Below, one piece after another: positions 34,152 to 42,591 of a DNA stretch of 64,000 bases (positions are counted from its first letter, which is position 1; every line of letters starts with the position of its first letter). The DNA is taken from assembly GCF_000931445.1 (NCBI RefSeq), contig NZ_CP010849.1, forward strand, positions 4,030,001 through 4,094,000. Reading direction: 5' to 3'. The notes below the pieces were generated by a model that searched no databases, was not told the DNA's origin, and saw nothing but the letters and a program-made list of their open reading frames with translations. The position numbers were made by a program, and so were the translations under genes. The stretch is from Streptomyces cyaneogriseus subsp. noncyanogenus (GTDB taxonomy: Bacteria > Actinomycetota > Actinomycetes > Streptomycetales > Streptomycetaceae).

Positions 34152-35084
34152 TCAGAACCTGCCGTCCTGGCAGCGCGCCACCCAGTCGGCGGCCGCCACG
34201 AACTCCTCGTCCGAGGTGCCCGGCAGCGGCGGGCGTACGTCCTCCATCGCCACGTCGGCACGCGGATAGGAGCCGAGGAAGCGGACCTGGAGACAGATCC
34301 GCTTCAGTCCCGTCAGCGCCTCCGCCACGCGCCGGTCGGAGATGTGGCCCTCGGCGTCGATGCAGAAGCAGTAGTTCCCGATGCCGGCGCCGGTCGGGCG
34401 GGACTGGAGCAGCATCAGGTTGATGCCCCGCGTGGCGAACTCGCCGAGCAGGTCGCGCAGGCCGCCGGGGTGGTCGTCGCGCTGCCACAGCACGACGGAG
34501 GTCTTGTCCGCGCCGGTCGGCGCGGCCGGCCGGGCGGGGCGCCCCACCAGCACGAACCGCGTCTGGGCGTTCTCGGCGTCGTGGATCCCGGTCTCCAGGG
34601 CCTCCAGGCCGTACCGGGCGGCGGCGAACTCGCCGGCGAAGGCCGCGTCGTACCGCCCCTCCTGCACCAGGCGGGCGCCGTCCGCGTTGGAGGCGGCCGA
34701 CTCCCACACGACGTCCGGCAGGTTCCGCTTCAGCCAGTTGCGCACCTGGGGCTGGGCGGCCGGGTGCGCGGTCACCGTCTTGATGTCCGACAGCCGGGTA
34801 CCGGGGCGGACCAGCAGCGCGAAGGTGATCGACAGCAGCACCTCGCGGTAGATCATCAACGGCTGGCCCGCGACCAGCTCGTCGAGGGTGGTGGTGATGC
34901 CCCCCTCGACGGAGTTCTCGATCGGCACGAACGCGGCCTCGGCGTCGCCGGTGCGCACCGCGTCCAGGGCGGACTGCACCGACACGTACGGGATGAGCTC
35001 CCGGGTCGCCGCCTCCGGGAGCGTGCGCAGAGCGACTTCGGTGAAGGTTCCTTCAGGACCGAGATACGCATAGCTCGCTGGCAT
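34152..35084 (-). CDS. pheA: Prephenate dehydratase
   Basis: 310 residues: YLGPEGTFTEVA at the start, FVPIENSVEGGITTTLDELV, TRFVLVGR in the catalytic domain, and a C-terminal ACT domain with LMLLQSRPTGAGIGNYCFCIDAEGH that binds phenylalanine for feedback inhibition. It turns prephenate into phenylpyruvate. It has no chorismate mutase domain, as is normal in actinomycetes. Monocistronic, upstream of the DnaA-box region. Confidence 0.96.
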   Translation of the reverse strand: MPASYAYLGPEGTFTEVALRTLPEAATRELIPYVSVQSALDAVRTGDAEAAFVPIENSVEGGITTTLDELVAGQPLMIYREVLLSITFALLVRPGTRLSDIKTVTAHPAAQPQVRNWLKRNLPDVVWESAASNADGARLVQEGRYDAAFAGEFAAARYGLEALETGIHDAENAQTRFVLVGRPARPAAPTGADKTSVVLWQRDDHPGGLRDLLGEFATRGINLMLLQSRPTGAGIGNYCFCIDAEGHISDRRVAEALTGLKRICLQVRFLGSYPRADVAMEDVRPPLPGTSDEEFVAAADWVARCQDGRF

Positions 35085-35155
35085 GACCTCACCCTAATGG
35101 GCCTGGTGCGGCCGGTGACACGCTTCCGGAAACCGCCCCGCCCCCGGGCGACGGC

Positions 35156-36448
35156 TCACCCCTCCAGCAGCCGCTGCCCCACGTACTCGCCTTCCGCGGC
35201 GCCGCCCGGCACGGCGAAGAGGCCGCTGGCCTCGTGGCGGATGAACGGTGACAGCGCGTCCCCGCGGTCCAGCTTCCGCTGCACCGGCACGAACCCGCGC
35301 AGCGGATCGGCCTGCCAGCAGATGAAGAGCAGGCCCGCGTCCGGGACCCCGTCGGAGTCGAAGCCGTCGTGGTAGGAGAACGGCCGCCGGAGCATGGCCG
35401 CGCCGCCGTTCTGGTCGGGGCGGGTGATGCGGGCGTGCGCGTTGACCGGGACGACGAGATTGCCCTCGGCGTCCGCCTTCTCCAGGTCCATCTCGGTCGT
35501 CTCGGTGCCCCCGGACAGCGGTGCCCCGTCCGACTTGCGGCGCCCGATGACCGCCTCCTGCTCCTTGCCCGACAACTTCTCCCAGTCGTCGAGGAGCATG
35601 CGGATACGGCGTACGACGACGTAGGAGCCGTTCGCCATCCAGGCGGGCTCCCCGTCGGCCGGGACGAAGATCCGCCGGTCGAAGTCGGTTTCGGAGGGCT
35701 TGGGATTGCGGGTGCCGTCGACCTGGCCCATCAGGTTGCGGGTCGTCATCGGGTGGGCGGTGGCCCCCGGCGAGCGGTTGAAGCCGTTCATCTGCCAGCG
35801 GACGAGGGCGGCGGAGCCCGCCTCCTTCTGGATCGCGCGCAGGGCGTGGAAGGCGACGAGGGCGTCGTCGGCGCCGATCTGCACCCACAGATCGCCGTCG
35901 CTGCGCTTCTTGTCGAGCCGGTCGGAGGAGAAGTCGGGCAGCGGATCGAGGGCGGCCGGACGCTGCTGCTCCAGACCGGTACGGCCGAAGAAGCCGTGTC
36001 CGAACCCGAAGGTGACCGTCAGGGACGACGGCCCGGCGTCCCGCGCCACGTCGGTGTCGCCGTGCGCCGCCGGTTCGCCCGCCATCAGCCGCCGGGCCGT
36101 CTCCGACCAGCGGCGCAGCAGCGCGGCGGCCTCCTTGCGGCCGGCCCCCGGGGCGAGATCGAAGGCGACCAGATGGCCGCGCGCCTGCATCGGCGTGGTG
36201 ATGCCGGGCTGATGTTTCCCGTGAAACATCACCTGCTCGCTGCCCAGCGAGGTGAGCGGCGTCGCCCCGGAGGGCGCGGCGGCGTACCCCACGGCACCGC
36301 CCGCCGCGCCGAGCACGAGCCCGGTGGCCCCGGCGGTGCCGAGCAACCGCCGCCGGGAGATGCCGCCCCGGGGCGTGGGCTCCTGGGAAGCCGCTCCCTC
36401 AAGGGCCGCGTCCGGCGTGCGGGCCTGCGGAATGGACTGGTCAGCCAT
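35156..36448 (-). CDS. efeB: Tat-exported Dyp-type peroxidase (EfeB-like)
   Basis: 430 residues. A twin-arginine signal (SRRRLLGTAG, residues 31-40, followed by a hydrophobic helix) directs export of the folded haem enzyme. The Dyp signature GXXDG is MGQVDGTRNP, and the proximal haem histidine is in VNAHARITRPDQ. EfeB-type enzymes oxidise or deferrate haem outside the membrane. Here the gene sits 8 bp downstream of a copper-handling protein rather than in an efeUOB set, so iron uptake is not certain. A parS-like site lies within the coding region. Confidence 0.9.
   Translation of the reverse strand: MADQSIPQARTPDAALEGAASQEPTPRGGISRRRLLGTAGATGLVLGAAGGAVGYAAAPSGATPLTSLGSEQVMFHGKHQPGITTPMQARGHLVAFDLAPGAGRKEAAALLRRWSETARRLMAGEPAAHGDTDVARDAGPSSLTVTFGFGHGFFGRTGLEQQRPAALDPLPDFSSDRLDKKRSDGDLWVQIGADDALVAFHALRAIQKEAGSAALVRWQMNGFNRSPGATAHPMTTRNLMGQVDGTRNPKPSETDFDRRIFVPADGEPAWMANGSYVVVRRIRMLLDDWEKLSGKEQEAVIGRRKSDGAPLSGGTETTEMDLEKADAEGNLVVPVNAHARITRPDQNGGAAMLRRPFSYHDGFDSDGVPDAGLLFICWQADPLRGFVPVQRKLDRGDALSPFIRHEASGLFAVPGGAAEGEYVGQRLLEG
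36214..36227. promoter_or_regulatory. parS-like site (one mismatch) in the Dyp gene
   Basis: GTTTCCCGTGAAAC differs from parS at one position and is within the coding sequence (minus strand reads MFHGKH, like the MFHVKP at the cydDC start). Confidence 0.5.
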
Positions 36449-36456
36449 GGTGCGGT

Positions 36457-38493
36457 TCAGCCGATCTTCGCGTTCTTCGAGACGGTCACCTGGTCGATGT
36501 CGGAGGTCCGCACGGTCGCGGCGACCTTCCAGTCGCCGGCCATGGGAATCTGCACTCCGCTCGCCGACCAGTGTCCGGTGGTGATGTGGTCGGGCACGAC
36601 GGGCAGCGGCCCGACGTCCTGGGACTCCAGGGTGAAGGCGAGCTTCACCTCGGGGATGTCGAAGGCGCGGCCGTTGGGCCGCTCGACATAGACGTGCACG
36701 TCGTTGCCGCCCACCCGGGCGGGAACGAGCTCGATCCGTACGACGCCCTCGCCGTCCTCGCCGCCGGTGTCGAACGGCAGGTCCAGGCTCAGCGTCCCGG
36801 ACGGCGCTACGGCCGACGCGGAAGCCGAGACGGCCGCCTTGGCCTCCTGCTCCGTACGCCCGGGCTCGCTCTGCGTCAGCGCGGTGGTCACGGCGAGCAG
36901 CACCACCGCGATGCCCGCCTCGGCGAGCACCGAGCGGCGCAGCCCGAACCGGTGCGGATCGGCGTCCCGCACCCGCTTCTGCCGGGCGGCGTCCCTCGCG
37001 GCCCGCTGCCGGGCGAGCTGAGCGGCACGCACCGGGTCGACGGCGGATTCCGCGGCCTCGGCGGCCTCCGCGGCCCCCGCGGGTTCCGCGGAGGCGGGGT
37101 CGGCCGTGGTGGGGCCTTCGTCGGTCACTTCCCCCGTGTCACCGGCGGCGGCAGTGGAGCCCGCGGCTGCCACGCCCGTGTCACCGCCGGCGGGCGCGGA
37201 CCCGTCGGCGGCGGCCCGCACCCCGGCGTGCTCCCGGTCCCGCTCCGGGGCCGCCGCCGGTGCCGCCTCGGCCAGCCGTGCCGTCCACCTCCGCGAGGCG
37301 GCCGCGACGCCGACGAGCACCACGACGAGCCCGATCTTCACCAGCAGCAACTGCCCGTACCGGGTCTCGGTCAACGCCGACCAGGAGCCGAGCTGGCGCC
37401 AGGACTGGTAGACGCCGGTGGCGGCCAGGGCGAGCACGCTGCCGAAGGCGAGGCGCGAGAACCGGCGTACGGCGGACGCCTCGACCGGTGTCTCGGCGGG
37501 CGCCCGGTACAGCGCGACGAGCAGGGCGGCGAGCCCGCCGAGCCACGCGGCGACCGCCAGCAGGTGGACCACGTCGACCGGCATGGCGATGCCCGGCTGG
37601 AGCCCGGTGGAGGCGTGCTCGGCCATCGCCCAGCTCGCCGCGAGCCCGGCCGCGACCACCGTGCCGCCCACCGCGAGCCCGAAGGCCAGGTCGCGCCGGT
37701 CCGCGTCCCGCCGCTTGTCGTACGCGCCGAAGAGCACGGCGACGAACAGGGCCGCCGCGGCGAGCAGCAGCAGCCGGGACACCAGCGCCGCGCCGGTCTT
37801 GGTCTGGAGCACCTGCCCGAGCAGCTCCAGGTCGAAGATGTCGCCGATCTTCCCGGAGCCGGTGTACGAGCCCCGCAGAAGCAACAGGACCAGCGTGGAC
37901 GCGGTGAGCGCGACCCACCCGGAGACGACGAGCCGCTGCACGGCCCGCACCCCCGCGCCCCGCCGCCAGCAGGCGAGCACGAAGGCGGCGCCGCCGGCCA
38001 GCACGATGAAACCGGCGTACGACACATACCGCCCGAGCCCGTACAGCCAGCCGACGACCCCGCCGCCGGCCGACTGCGCGGCGACCGGCACGGAGGTCTC
38101 GGAGGGGGCGCCGATGGAGAAGGTGTAGGCACCGGCGACGGGATGGCTGTCGGCGGACACCACCTGATAGGCCACCGTGTACGTGCCGTCGGGCAGGCCC
38201 GCGTGGAGTTTCACGGCGTACGTCGTGCCGCGGACGGCCGCGGGCGCGCCGTCGTCGACGCGCTCGCCCCGGGGGCCGAGCACCCGCAGCGAGTCGCCGT
38301 CCATCGACACCTCCTCGGAGAAGGTGAGCGACACCGCGGCCGGAGCCTTGGCGACCACCGCCCCCTGCCGGGGGTCGCTGCCGGTCAGCGCGGCGTGCGC
38401 GGAGGCCGGACCGGCACCGGCGAGCAGCGCGCCGGCGACCGTCAGGAGCATCAGGACCAGGGCCCGGACGCGGGGGGCGATGGATCGTGTCAC
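36457..38493 (-). CDS. CopC-CopD fusion protein (YcnJ-like copper protein)
   Basis: 678 residues. A signal peptide ends at ASA, leaving mature HAALTGSDP with the CopC N-terminal copper-binding histidine; SADSHPVAGAYTF supplies the other ligands (Asp and His). After the CopC domain come about eight transmembrane helices of CopD. A cytoplasmic insertion rich in Ala/Glu follows (about residues 400-510), then one more helix and an extracytoplasmic beta domain of about 120 residues. It probably moves copper across the membrane. It follows the PCu(A)C gene by 10 bp and precedes the Dyp peroxidase by 8 bp. Confidence 0.9.
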   Translation of the reverse strand: MTRSIAPRVRALVLMLLTVAGALLAGAGPASAHAALTGSDPRQGAVVAKAPAAVSLTFSEEVSMDGDSLRVLGPRGERVDDGAPAAVRGTTYAVKLHAGLPDGTYTVAYQVVSADSHPVAGAYTFSIGAPSETSVPVAAQSAGGGVVGWLYGLGRYVSYAGFIVLAGGAAFVLACWRRGAGVRAVQRLVVSGWVALTASTLVLLLLRGSYTGSGKIGDIFDLELLGQVLQTKTGAALVSRLLLLAAAALFVAVLFGAYDKRRDADRRDLAFGLAVGGTVVAAGLAASWAMAEHASTGLQPGIAMPVDVVHLLAVAAWLGGLAALLVALYRAPAETPVEASAVRRFSRLAFGSVLALAATGVYQSWRQLGSWSALTETRYGQLLLVKIGLVVVLVGVAAASRRWTARLAEAAPAAAPERDREHAGVRAAADGSAPAGGDTGVAAAGSTAAAGDTGEVTDEGPTTADPASAEPAGAAEAAEAAESAVDPVRAAQLARQRAARDAARQKRVRDADPHRFGLRRSVLAEAGIAVVLLAVTTALTQSEPGRTEQEAKAAVSASASAVAPSGTLSLDLPFDTGGEDGEGVVRIELVPARVGGNDVHVYVERPNGRAFDIPEVKLAFTLESQDVGPLPVVPDHITTGHWSASGVQIPMAGDWKVAATVRTSDIDQVTVSKNAKIG

Positions 38494-38503
38494 AGGTCCT
38501 CCC

Positions 38504-38959
38504 TCAGTGGCCGGTCGCCGGGCGGTACGTGGCCGGCTTCACCGGCAGCTCGGCCCGGACGGGCCCGGAGTGGGCGAAGTGCAGCTCGACGGAGACCTTC
38601 TCACCCTCCTTCGGCCGGCGCGTCAGCTTTTCGAACATCAGATGGCTGCCGCCGCTCTCGAGCACGAGCCGGCCGTGGGCGGGCACCGCGAGGGGACCGG
38701 CCTCCTTCATCACCCCGCCGGTGGTCTCGTGCACGGTGACCTCGCCCAGGTCGCTGGTGACCGAGGTCAGCTCGTCCTTCGTGCCGCCCTCGTTGGTGAG
38801 GGTCAGGAACCCGGCCGCCATGGAATCGGAGACGGGCCGCGGCATGTAGGCGGCGCTGACCGAGAGCTGTGCGGGGGAGGCGGAGTCGTCAGCGCCGCAG
38901 CCGCCCAGGAGCAGCGCGGCGCCGAGTGCCGCGGCGACGGGGACGGCCGCACGCCTCAC
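38504..38959 (-). CDS. PCu(A)C-type periplasmic copper chaperone lipoprotein
   Basis: 151 residues from GTG 38959, overlapping the Sco stop (GTGA). A lipobox LLLGGC places the lipidated cysteine near residue 21. The copper-binding motifs are VHETTGGVMK and GGSHLMFEKL. PCu(A)C proteins deliver Cu(I) to the CuA or CuB site of cytochrome c oxidase together with Sco. The gene order Sco, PCu(A)C, CopCD supports this. Confidence 0.9.
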   Translation of the reverse strand: MRRAAVPVAAALGAALLLGGCGADDSASPAQLSVSAAYMPRPVSDSMAAGFLTLTNEGGTKDELTSVTSDLGEVTVHETTGGVMKEAGPLAVPAHGRLVLESGGSHLMFEKLTRRPKEGEKVSVELHFAHSGPVRAELPVKPATYRPATGH

Positions 38960-39612
38960 GGCTTGTCCCCCGTGACGATCTTCGGCAGGTCCTTGGTGTA
39001 GTCCTCGACGCCGGTGTCCTCCCCGTACAGCAGGTAACCCGCGTCGGTCTTCGGCGAGAAGGCGACGACCTGGGTGCCGTGCATGGAGGTGACCTTGCCG
39101 TTCTTGTCCTTCTGCGGCGGGTCTATCGAGATGCCGACGGTGCGGGCAGCGGCCTGGATGGCGGCGAAGTCGCCGGTCAGGCCGACGATCTGCGAGTCGA
39201 TGCCCTTGAGCCAGGTGCCGAGCGCGGCGGGGGTGTCGCGTTCGGGGTCGGTCGTGACGAACACGATCCGCAGCTTGTCCTGCGCGGACCGGGGAAGCTG
39301 CTTCTTGGCCACGGCGATGTTGTTCATCGTCAGCGGGCAGACGTCGGGGCAGTGGGTGTAACCGAAGTAGAGCAGGGTCGGCCGGCCCGCGGTCTCCTTG
39401 CGGAAGTCGTACTTCTCGCCGTGCGTGTCGGTGAGGACCAGATCGGGCTTCTCGAACGGCTTGTCGAGCACGGTGGCGGCCTGCCGGCTGCCCGGCTCCT
39501 CGGAGACCGCGGCGACGGGCTTGCCGCCGTCGCTCCCGCCGCCGCAGGCGGTGAGGGTCAGGGAGGCGGCGGCGAACAGTGCCGCGGCCGCGGCGAACGT
39601 CTTCTTGCGCAT
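38956..39612 (-). CDS. Sco1/SenC-type copper metallochaperone lipoprotein
   Basis: 218 residues from ATG 39612. The lipobox is LTLTAC (Cys23). A thioredoxin-fold domain carries the copper-binding cysteines in YTHCPDVCPLT and the third ligand histidine in SMHGTQVVAF. It is needed for cytochrome c oxidase copper-centre assembly. It is followed by a coupled PCu(A)C gene and preceded by YcnI across about 90 bp that contain palindromic GGTGCGCACC repeats, probably the YcnI terminator. Confidence 0.93.
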   Translation of the reverse strand: MRKKTFAAAAALFAAASLTLTACGGGSDGGKPVAAVSEEPGSRQAATVLDKPFEKPDLVLTDTHGEKYDFRKETAGRPTLLYFGYTHCPDVCPLTMNNIAVAKKQLPRSAQDKLRIVFVTTDPERDTPAALGTWLKGIDSQIVGLTGDFAAIQAAARTVGISIDPPQKDKNGKVTSMHGTQVVAFSPKTDAGYLLYGEDTGVEDYTKDLPKIVTGDKP

Positions 39613-39701
39613 AGAAAAATGTCCCAGATGTGAGTGCTCCGGTGCGCACCGGGGTCCTCGGAGGCCGTCGGCCCCGGTGCGCACCGCGAACGGAGAGATC
39701 G

Positions 39702-40439
39702 TCAGGCGGTGCCGCGCCGGCGCCCGGCCAGCACGCCGTACGCCACGCCCGCCGCGCCGACCACGATGCCGACGATGCCGAGCACCCGGGCGGTGGTGTC
39801 GGTGGTGTCGGACGAGCCGGAGGCGGCGGTCTCGGCGGCCGGGGCGGTGTCGTCGGAGGCTTCCTCGGAGGAGGCGCCGGAGGCGCCGTGGGCGTGGTCG
39901 TCCTCCGCCTCGGACAGCTCCAGCACCGGAGCCGGGCTCTCGGGCTCCTCCTGGCCTTCCTGCGGCACCTCGATCCAGCGGACGACCTCCTTGTTGGAGT
40001 ACGTCTGGACCGCCTTGAAGACGAGCTGGTCGGTGTCCTCGGGCAGCGCGCCGACGGAGACCGGGAACTTCTGGAAGAAGCCCGGCTCGATGCCGTCCCC
40101 GTCGGCGGTCCAGGTCACCTTGCTGACGGCCTCGGTGATCTTCCGGCCGTGGGAATCGATCGGCTTGTCCAGCGTGGACTTGGTGACCTTGATGTCCCAG
40201 CCCTGGACCGGCTGCGGCATCACGGACGCCAGCGGGTGCTCGCCGGGGAAGCTGACCTCGACCTTGGTGGTGGAGGCGTTGTCGCGCTCGTTGGGCACCT
40301 TGAAGTTCACGACGGCGTACCCGCCCTTGGCGGCCTCGCCCTCCGGCTGCACGGTGACGTGCGCGAAGGCGGGGGCGGACAGGGCGAGGACGGCGGTACC
40401 GGCGACGGCGCCTGCGGCGGCGATACGGGAAACCTTCAT
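39702..40439 (-). CDS. YcnI-family copper-binding membrane-anchored protein (DUF1775)
   Basis: 245 residues. The signal peptide ends at AFA, so the mature protein begins HVTVQPEGEAAKGGY, whose N-terminal histidine binds copper in YcnI. The DUF1775 beta sandwich follows, including FPGEHPLASVMPQPVQGW. Then comes an acidic Ser/Ala-rich linker and a C-terminal transmembrane helix with a basic tail, so the domain is displayed outside the membrane. It is the first gene of the copper cluster. Confidence 0.92.
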   Translation of the reverse strand: MKVSRIAAAGAVAGTAVLALSAPAFAHVTVQPEGEAAKGGYAVVNFKVPNERDNASTTKVEVSFPGEHPLASVMPQPVQGWDIKVTKSTLDKPIDSHGRKITEAVSKVTWTADGDGIEPGFFQKFPVSVGALPEDTDQLVFKAVQTYSNKEVVRWIEVPQEGQEEPESPAPVLELSEAEDDHAHGASGASSEEASDDTAPAAETAASGSSDTTDTTARVLGIVGIVVGAAGVAYGVLAGRRRGTA

Positions 40440-40591
40440 GCGTTCAGCACTCCACTTCGAGTGGGCTCCGGTGCGGGACACCGGAACGGTGAGGACGACC
40501 TGCGGAAGGGCGCGCGAGGGTGCGGGGGCGGACCGTGGTCCCGCGGACGGGCCGCGACGGACGCGACCGGGCCGGGCGACGTGACCGCCGT

Positions 40592-40718
40592 GACCGGCGC
40601 GGCCTCCGACCGGCGCGGCCTCCGACCGGCGCGGACTGCCGTGCGCCGCGGGACATCGGGTCACGCGGGACGGACGGTCACGCGGCAACGGACGGTCGCA
40701 CCGGGAACGGACGGTCGC
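40592..40718. repeat. Short tandem repeats in a 446-bp gene-free region
   Basis: The 16-bp unit GACCGGCGCGGCCTCC occurs at 40592 and 40608 with a partial third copy at 40624. About 18-bp units starting ACGGACGGTCRC occur at about 40670, 40689 and 40708. The whole gap 40440-40885 lies between YcnI and a membrane protein gene. The long open frames across it are shadows. Confidence 0.6.
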
Positions 40719-40885
40719 GAGGACCGTGGACCAGGCGTCCGGCGGCGACCCCGCGGCCACGCGGCCGTCGAGACCGCGGCGACCGCGCGGGCACGGATCC
40801 GGGCGCACGCGCGCGCGTGCCGCACGACGGCGGCCCTCTCCGGTCCCCGCCGGAAGCAGGCGGGGGCGGTGGTGGTCGCGTCGTG

Positions 40886-41764
40886 TCAGGCGGCGAGAGC
40901 GAACGCGGCGCGCGGCGGCCCGCGCCTGATCACGGTGTGCTGAAGGGAGACGGTGCGCGGCCGGAGCGGCACCGGCAGGGGGGCACACGGCCGCGGCCCG
41001 TTCCCCGGTGCGCCCGGGAGCCCGGCCTGCAACGCCCGCACCAGCGCGAGCGCCCCGCGCAGGGCCCGTACGGCCGCTCCCTCGGCCATCAGATGGGCCG
41101 AGTGGGCCGACAGCTCCACGAGCCGGGCCAGGGCCAGATCGCCGCGGCGCAGCAGCCAGCCCGCGGCGAGCGCCGCGCACAGGTGGCCGAGCAGCATGGG
41201 CAGGGACGGCAGCAGCGACGCGGGCGCGCCGGACACCACGTCCGCCGGATGGTGCGCGGCGGTTCCGGCGTCCGGGGTGACCCGGGCGGTGGCGAGGATC
41301 CGCTGCGCCTCGGCCGGGCTGAGCGACGCGGCGGTGGCCCCGCACACCAGGCGGGCGGCCTGCTGGGCCACCGACATGTCACCGGCGGAACCGGCCTGCC
41401 CCGCCGACGCGGCGGCCGCCGCTCCGTGCTGCCCCAGCCCGAACAGGGTGTGCAGGGCGATCTGGCCGGCCGCGAGCAGGGCCGAGATGGCGGGCAGCGA
41501 GCGGGCGCGCCCGGCGAGCGGCACCGCCACCGCGGCCGTGGCCAGGAATCCGGCGCCCAGCGCCCACAGCGGGACGGAGGCGCAGGAGGCCGGCACATGC
41601 CCGGCCGCGGAGAGCGCCACACAGACCGCGGCGAACACCACGGCCCGCAGGATCCGCAGATCCCGCGGGTCACCGGGGTCGGAAGCCACGCCGGGGGTCC
41701 GCGGTACCCGCGGCTCCCTCGGCTCGCTTCCGGAGCGCGCCGCGCGCTGGTGGGGGGCAGTCAT
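40886..41764 (-). CDS. Uncharacterised membrane protein
   Basis: 292 residues from ATG 41764. A charged N-terminus of about 40 residues is followed by four or five hydrophobic helices (LRAVVFAAVCVALSAAGHV, LWALGAGFLATAAVAV and others). A loop of about 70 residues follows, then two more helices and an Arg/Pro-rich tail. I do not recognise a named family; similar proteins commonly flank ycnI-type copper genes in Streptomyces (from memory), so a copper link is possible but unproven. Divergent from the RsbW-like gene. Confidence 0.65.
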   Translation of the reverse strand: MTAPHQRAARSGSEPREPRVPRTPGVASDPGDPRDLRILRAVVFAAVCVALSAAGHVPASCASVPLWALGAGFLATAAVAVPLAGRARSLPAISALLAAGQIALHTLFGLGQHGAAAAASAGQAGSAGDMSVAQQAARLVCGATAASLSPAEAQRILATARVTPDAGTAAHHPADVVSGAPASLLPSLPMLLGHLCAALAAGWLLRRGDLALARLVELSAHSAHLMAEGAAVRALRGALALVRALQAGLPGAPGNGPRPCAPLPVPLRPRTVSLQHTVIRRGPPRAAFALAA

Positions 41765-41985
41765 GGCGGGCTCATCATCCCACTGGGCCGGACCCGGCCG
41801 TAGGGCAGGTCCGCAAAATGCCGTACGACCGGAAAGTCCGCGGGGCGTGGACCGCCCGCGCATACACCGTTCGCCGCAACGGGCGCATCCGCCGTATGGG
41901 CGTTATCACGTCAACTCTGCGCTTACGCCCGCGTACTCGGGGCAATACGTAACGGTATGTCGAGCCGCGGCCGGGAGGCTGGAGC

Positions 41986-42450
41986 ATGAGCATCTGGTGG
42001 TCACTCCATTTGCGGCGTGAGGCTGCGAGTGTGCCGCTGGCGCGCCGCCTGCTGCTCGGCACGATGGAGACCGCGGGCGTCGACCCCGACGTCTCCTACG
42101 ACCTCTCCATCGCCCTGAGCGAGGCGTGTGCCAACGCCGTGGAGCACGGCGGCGGCGCCGGGGAGGGCAGCCCCTCGGAGGGTTACCGGGTCACCGCCTA
42201 CCTGGACGGCGAGCGGTGCCGCATCGAGGTCGCCGACGTGGGGCCGGGCTTTCCCCCGGGCGGCGCCGGCCGGGCGGCGGGCCGGGTCCGTCCGGTGGCC
42301 GTCGACGCCGAGCACGGCCGTGGGCTGTGTCTCATCCAGGAACTCGCCGACCACGTCCACATCGGCAACAAGCCGGGGCGGGGCGGGGCCGTGGTGAGCT
42401 TCGACAAGATCCTCAAGTGGCGGGAGGACGCCCCCCTGGCGGCGGTCTGA
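41986..42450 (+). CDS. RsbW-like ATP-binding protein (anti-sigma-factor kinase type)
   Basis: 154 residues from ATG 41986, which has GGAGG 7 nt upstream. It is a stand-alone GHKL ATPase: N box ALSEACANAVEHG, G1 box VADVGPGFPPG, G2 box HGRGLCLIQELADHV. Streptomyces encode dozens of such proteins that bind sigma factors or phosphorylate anti-anti-sigma factors. No sigma or STAS gene is adjacent; a SpoIIE-type phosphatase lies 2 kb away and could act on the same pathway. Confidence 0.88.
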   Translation: MSIWWSLHLRREAASVPLARRLLLGTMETAGVDPDVSYDLSIALSEACANAVEHGGGAGEGSPSEGYRVTAYLDGERCRIEVADVGPGFPPGGAGRAAGRVRPVAVDAEHGRGLCLIQELADHVHIGNKPGRGGAVVSFDKILKWREDAPLAAV

Positions 42451-42591
42451 CCGGCACGGCACACACGGCACCGCGTGCGCGCACGGCCGGGCACGCACCC
42501 GTGCCCGGCCGTGGGACGACCGCCTGTGAGCCCGGTAGGTCCGCCGGACCGTGAGCCCGTCGGGCCGTCAGGCCGTGATCTCGTCAGGCCG

